From Entoloma clypeatum (lineage: Eukaryota > Basidiomycota > Agaricomycetes > Agaricales > Entolomataceae): a stretch of 64,000 nucleotides of DNA. This document shows positions 62,456 to 64,000 of the stretch, one piece after another. The stretch lies in NCBI GenBank assembly GCA_963565915.1, contig OY751485.1, positions 1,116,001-1,180,000 on the forward strand, in the 5' to 3' direction. Made by a program: the position numbers and the translations under genes. Numbering within the stretch: position 1 is the stretch's first letter; every line of letters begins with the position of its first letter. Below the pieces are notes generated by a model. The model did not search any database. It was not told the DNA's origin and worked only from the letters and a program-made list of their open reading frames with translations.

Positions 62456-62826
62456 TGTTATGCTTAACAAACCGTTCCAAGGTTCGGGCAGAGTATGCAG
62501 GAAAGTGGAAAGGCAAAGAGCAATGTGATTGCTAAATCTAAGGAATCTACTACAGTACAAGAGGTTTATATAGGTACTGACTATAGGTGGTAGCGGATGA
62601 GTCAGTACTGCGGAAGGCAGTGCGCCTGAGTAAGGCAACTGCGGAAGGCTATGTACAATGAGTCATACATACTGCGGAGCTGAGTAAAGCTACTGCGGAA
62701 TGAGTCAGAGCGGTAGCGAAGGGAATGGAAATAGATGTTGCGACATAATGTATTCGTAAGAGGGCGCCGAGCCAGGCCGATAAGTAAAAGTGATGACGTC
62801 GTCTGCATACCGTAGAGTCCGTAACA
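62456..62826 (-). repeat. Gypsy-2A 5' LTR
   Basis: 371 bp. Minus-strand TATATAA at 62566-62572 and predicted transcript start AGATTTAGCAA at 62539, 27-33 nt downstream. U3 has three TGAGTCA and two TGAGTAA words and a GATGACGTCGTC (CRE-like). Confidence 0.95.
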
Positions 62827-62831
62827 GTTCC

Positions 62832-63055
62832 TTATTCTGCAACTACATTACAGGTCTACTATTTATACTAATATATGCGCACGGACCATATCGTGGTCTC
62901 TTTGTATGTACCTACACTAAAGACACATATATAGTAACTCATGGAGTGTTCCAGAGTATGACATCATACTGATGTCATGGATACGTCATGATCACGTAGT
63001 GATCACGTGCTGCTTAGTCAGCAGGATCACAGTGCTAGAACCGATAGTTCCAACA
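62832..63055 (-). repeat. Copia-2 LTR, 5' piece
   Basis: Ends TTCCAACA at 63055 (TGTTGGAA in sense). Contains two strong palindromes: ATGACATCA-TAC-TGATGTCAT near 62958 and GATCAC-GTA-GTGATC near 62989. Confidence 0.75.
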
Positions 63056-63967
63056 CCTCTCAGATGACCAAGAAACACGACACAACCAGAAAGATAAAGC
63101 CCAGCCGCTCAGCGGTGGTACTCAAATGTGATGCAGCTGGAGAAAATTGTGAGGCGAAGGGATCCATCGGCCGGAGTCTTAGAGTTCCCCGCAATGTCAT
63201 ACCTCCGGAGGACTTGATTAGCCAGCTTAGGGAGGATTTGGAGGCACAGAGAGAAAAGGCGGGCAAAGTGGAACAGCAGAACAAAGCATTACAAAAAGGG
63301 GTGAAACACTTGGAACGGAAATTGAAGAAGGCACTCGGAGCCGGTAAAAAACCAACCGGCAGTCGAAAGGCTCTCGGGTCGGAAATCATGATAGCAGCAG
63401 CGCTGCCAGTGGCGGATCTCGGATTCCTCCACCGTCAGAGTCGCGCGTCCGGGGAACTAGTTGAGGCCAGCTTCTCCAGCTTTACCAATGGACTGCGAGA
63501 AGTGTCGTTCATGCCCAACCCTGATGGCGTCCAACTGTCAGCAGACAACGGTAGGGAAAACTCAGAGTTAGGCGAGACGAGGGACGATTTCTACACTCAT
63601 GGACATTCGGCTTCTGGAGCAGACGTCATTGCGTTGGCGCAGTCTCTGAATACAGAAATTTTGCAGACTGCGTCGATCATCATGGAGTCGTGTCTCTCCT
63701 ACGACAGGGTGCCAACCAGTAACGAGAACGATCCTTTAATTCTCCATCAGGCTTGCGAGCAGGTCGAAATGACCCTCGGAATGGATTTTGTCCATGCCTT
63801 GGACTCCCAAAGTATCAGCAATGATTTCGCGCCGTCTTTGTTGCAAATCGCGATACAGGCTTCTATGGTGACATTTTGCGTGAATGTGATCCAGAACTCA
63901 GCCTGGTCCCAAGTTGACGAGAAACAGAAGATCGTAGATGAAATCTACAAAATAATCCGTGAAAAAC
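63056..63967 (+). pseudogene. Coiled-coil protein 3, 5' end replaced by Copia-2
   Basis: Homology to exon 1 of coiled-coil gene 1 starts at CCTCTCAGATGACC (63056) and runs to the splice site GAAAAAC|GTGAGT at 63967. The first 22 or so codons of gene 1 are missing, because the Copia-2 LTR lies there. An ATG within the LTR (63007) is in frame by chance. Contains NVIPPEDLISQLREDLEAQR and GADVIALAQSLNTEILQTAS. It keeps a stretch of about 17 codons (RASGELVEASFSSF) that gene 1 lacks. The window ends in its intron, so exon 2 is not seen. Confidence 0.85.
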
Positions 63968-64000
63968 GTGAGTGGTTGAGTGTCAATTGAGTGCTACTTG

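Larger units (their letters stand above)
56237..62826 (-). mobile_element. Gypsy-2 copy A, full-length chromovirus
   Basis: 6590 bp, minus strand, 371-bp LTRs at 56237-56607 and 62456-62826, target duplication GTTCC on both sides. All expected parts are present: self-complementary primer site, leader, gag with knuckle region, protease, RT, RNase H, integrase, chromodomain, ORFx, polypurine tract. Two nonsense codons in RT inactivate it. The LTRs differ at eight sites, every one a transition at a CpG. Confidence 0.97.
54270..63055 (-). mobile_element. Copia-2 remnant (5' part), LTR split by Gypsy-2A
   Basis: Minus strand: 5' LTR in two pieces (63055-62832 and 56236-56098), primer site 56086-56097, leader, gag to 54270. 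The LTR starts TGTTGGAAC and ends ...CTCAATA (CAACA expected, so one end base has changed). Its right end abuts coiled-coil homology at 63056. Confidence 0.8.

Noticed and set aside
1..64000. tRNA, rRNA or CRISPR features
   Set aside because: None seen on either strand by reading; a tRNA scan could not be run.

Overview
The window looks like a repeat-rich stretch of a filamentous basidiomycete genome, most likely an agaricomycete. The protein-coding genes have many introns of about 45-60 nt. Two of them belong to families that are expanded in mushroom-forming fungi: a FunK1-type protein kinase and an HSPA12/Hsp70-like actin-fold ATPase. About two thirds of the window is nested transposable elements. 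There is no sign of bacterial, organellar or viral gene organisation.

Layout. 1-9387: a Ty3/Gypsy reverse-transcriptase scrap, then a degenerate chromodomain Gypsy element on the minus strand (here Gypsy-1, LTRs 318-874 and 8363-9387). Gypsy-1 carries a Tc1/mariner element in a third ORF and a solo LTR inside its 5' LTR. 9388-12817: a broken gag of another Gypsy family (Gypsy-3), a solo LTR of a second chromovirus family (Gypsy-2) and unassigned DNA. 12818-27079: a rearranged Copia-1 element whose 3' half is inverted and bounded by a 5-bp duplication, the expected signature of self-integration; a full-length Gypsy-2 copy (13701-20026) sits inside it. 27080-27279 is a run of N. 27280-35380: a Gypsy-2 copy split by a young Copia-1 with an intact 1575-codon ORF (27536-33323), then the 3' end of another Gypsy-2 copy. 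35381-37677: decayed repeats. 37678-52492: the gene island. 52493-63055: a Copia-2 remnant whose LTR is split by a Gypsy-2 copy with a perfect target-site duplication (56237-62826). 63056-64000: a third coiled-coil paralogue, interrupted by Copia-2.

Gene island. A two-exon coiled-coil gene (minus, 37678-39967) is divergent from a 12-exon HSPA12-like ATPase gene (plus, 40157-42802) across a 189-bp shared promoter. The ATPase gene is convergent with a second, larger coiled-coil paralogue (minus, 42937-45391). Then follow REX4 RNA exonuclease (46081-47449), a small secreted protein gene (48354-49295) and a FunK1 kinase (49480-52492). The spliced models of REX4, FunK1, the ATPase and both coiled-coil genes keep frame across every intron.

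Cross-cutting observations. (1) Both chromovirus families carry an 10-12 nt sequence beside the 5' LTR that is complementary to the predicted first nucleotides of their own transcript, as in Tf1/sushi self-priming elements. (2) In both families the leader from predicted transcription start to the gag ATG is free or nearly free of ATG yet largely open. (3) Copia copies instead carry a primer site matching the anticodon arm of initiator tRNA-Met, as in Drosophila copia. (4) LTR divergence is dominated by CpG transitions, and several nonsense codons look like CGA to TGA. (5) A 671-bp TA-flanked element lies in an intron, and a paralogue at the window end preserves the empty site.
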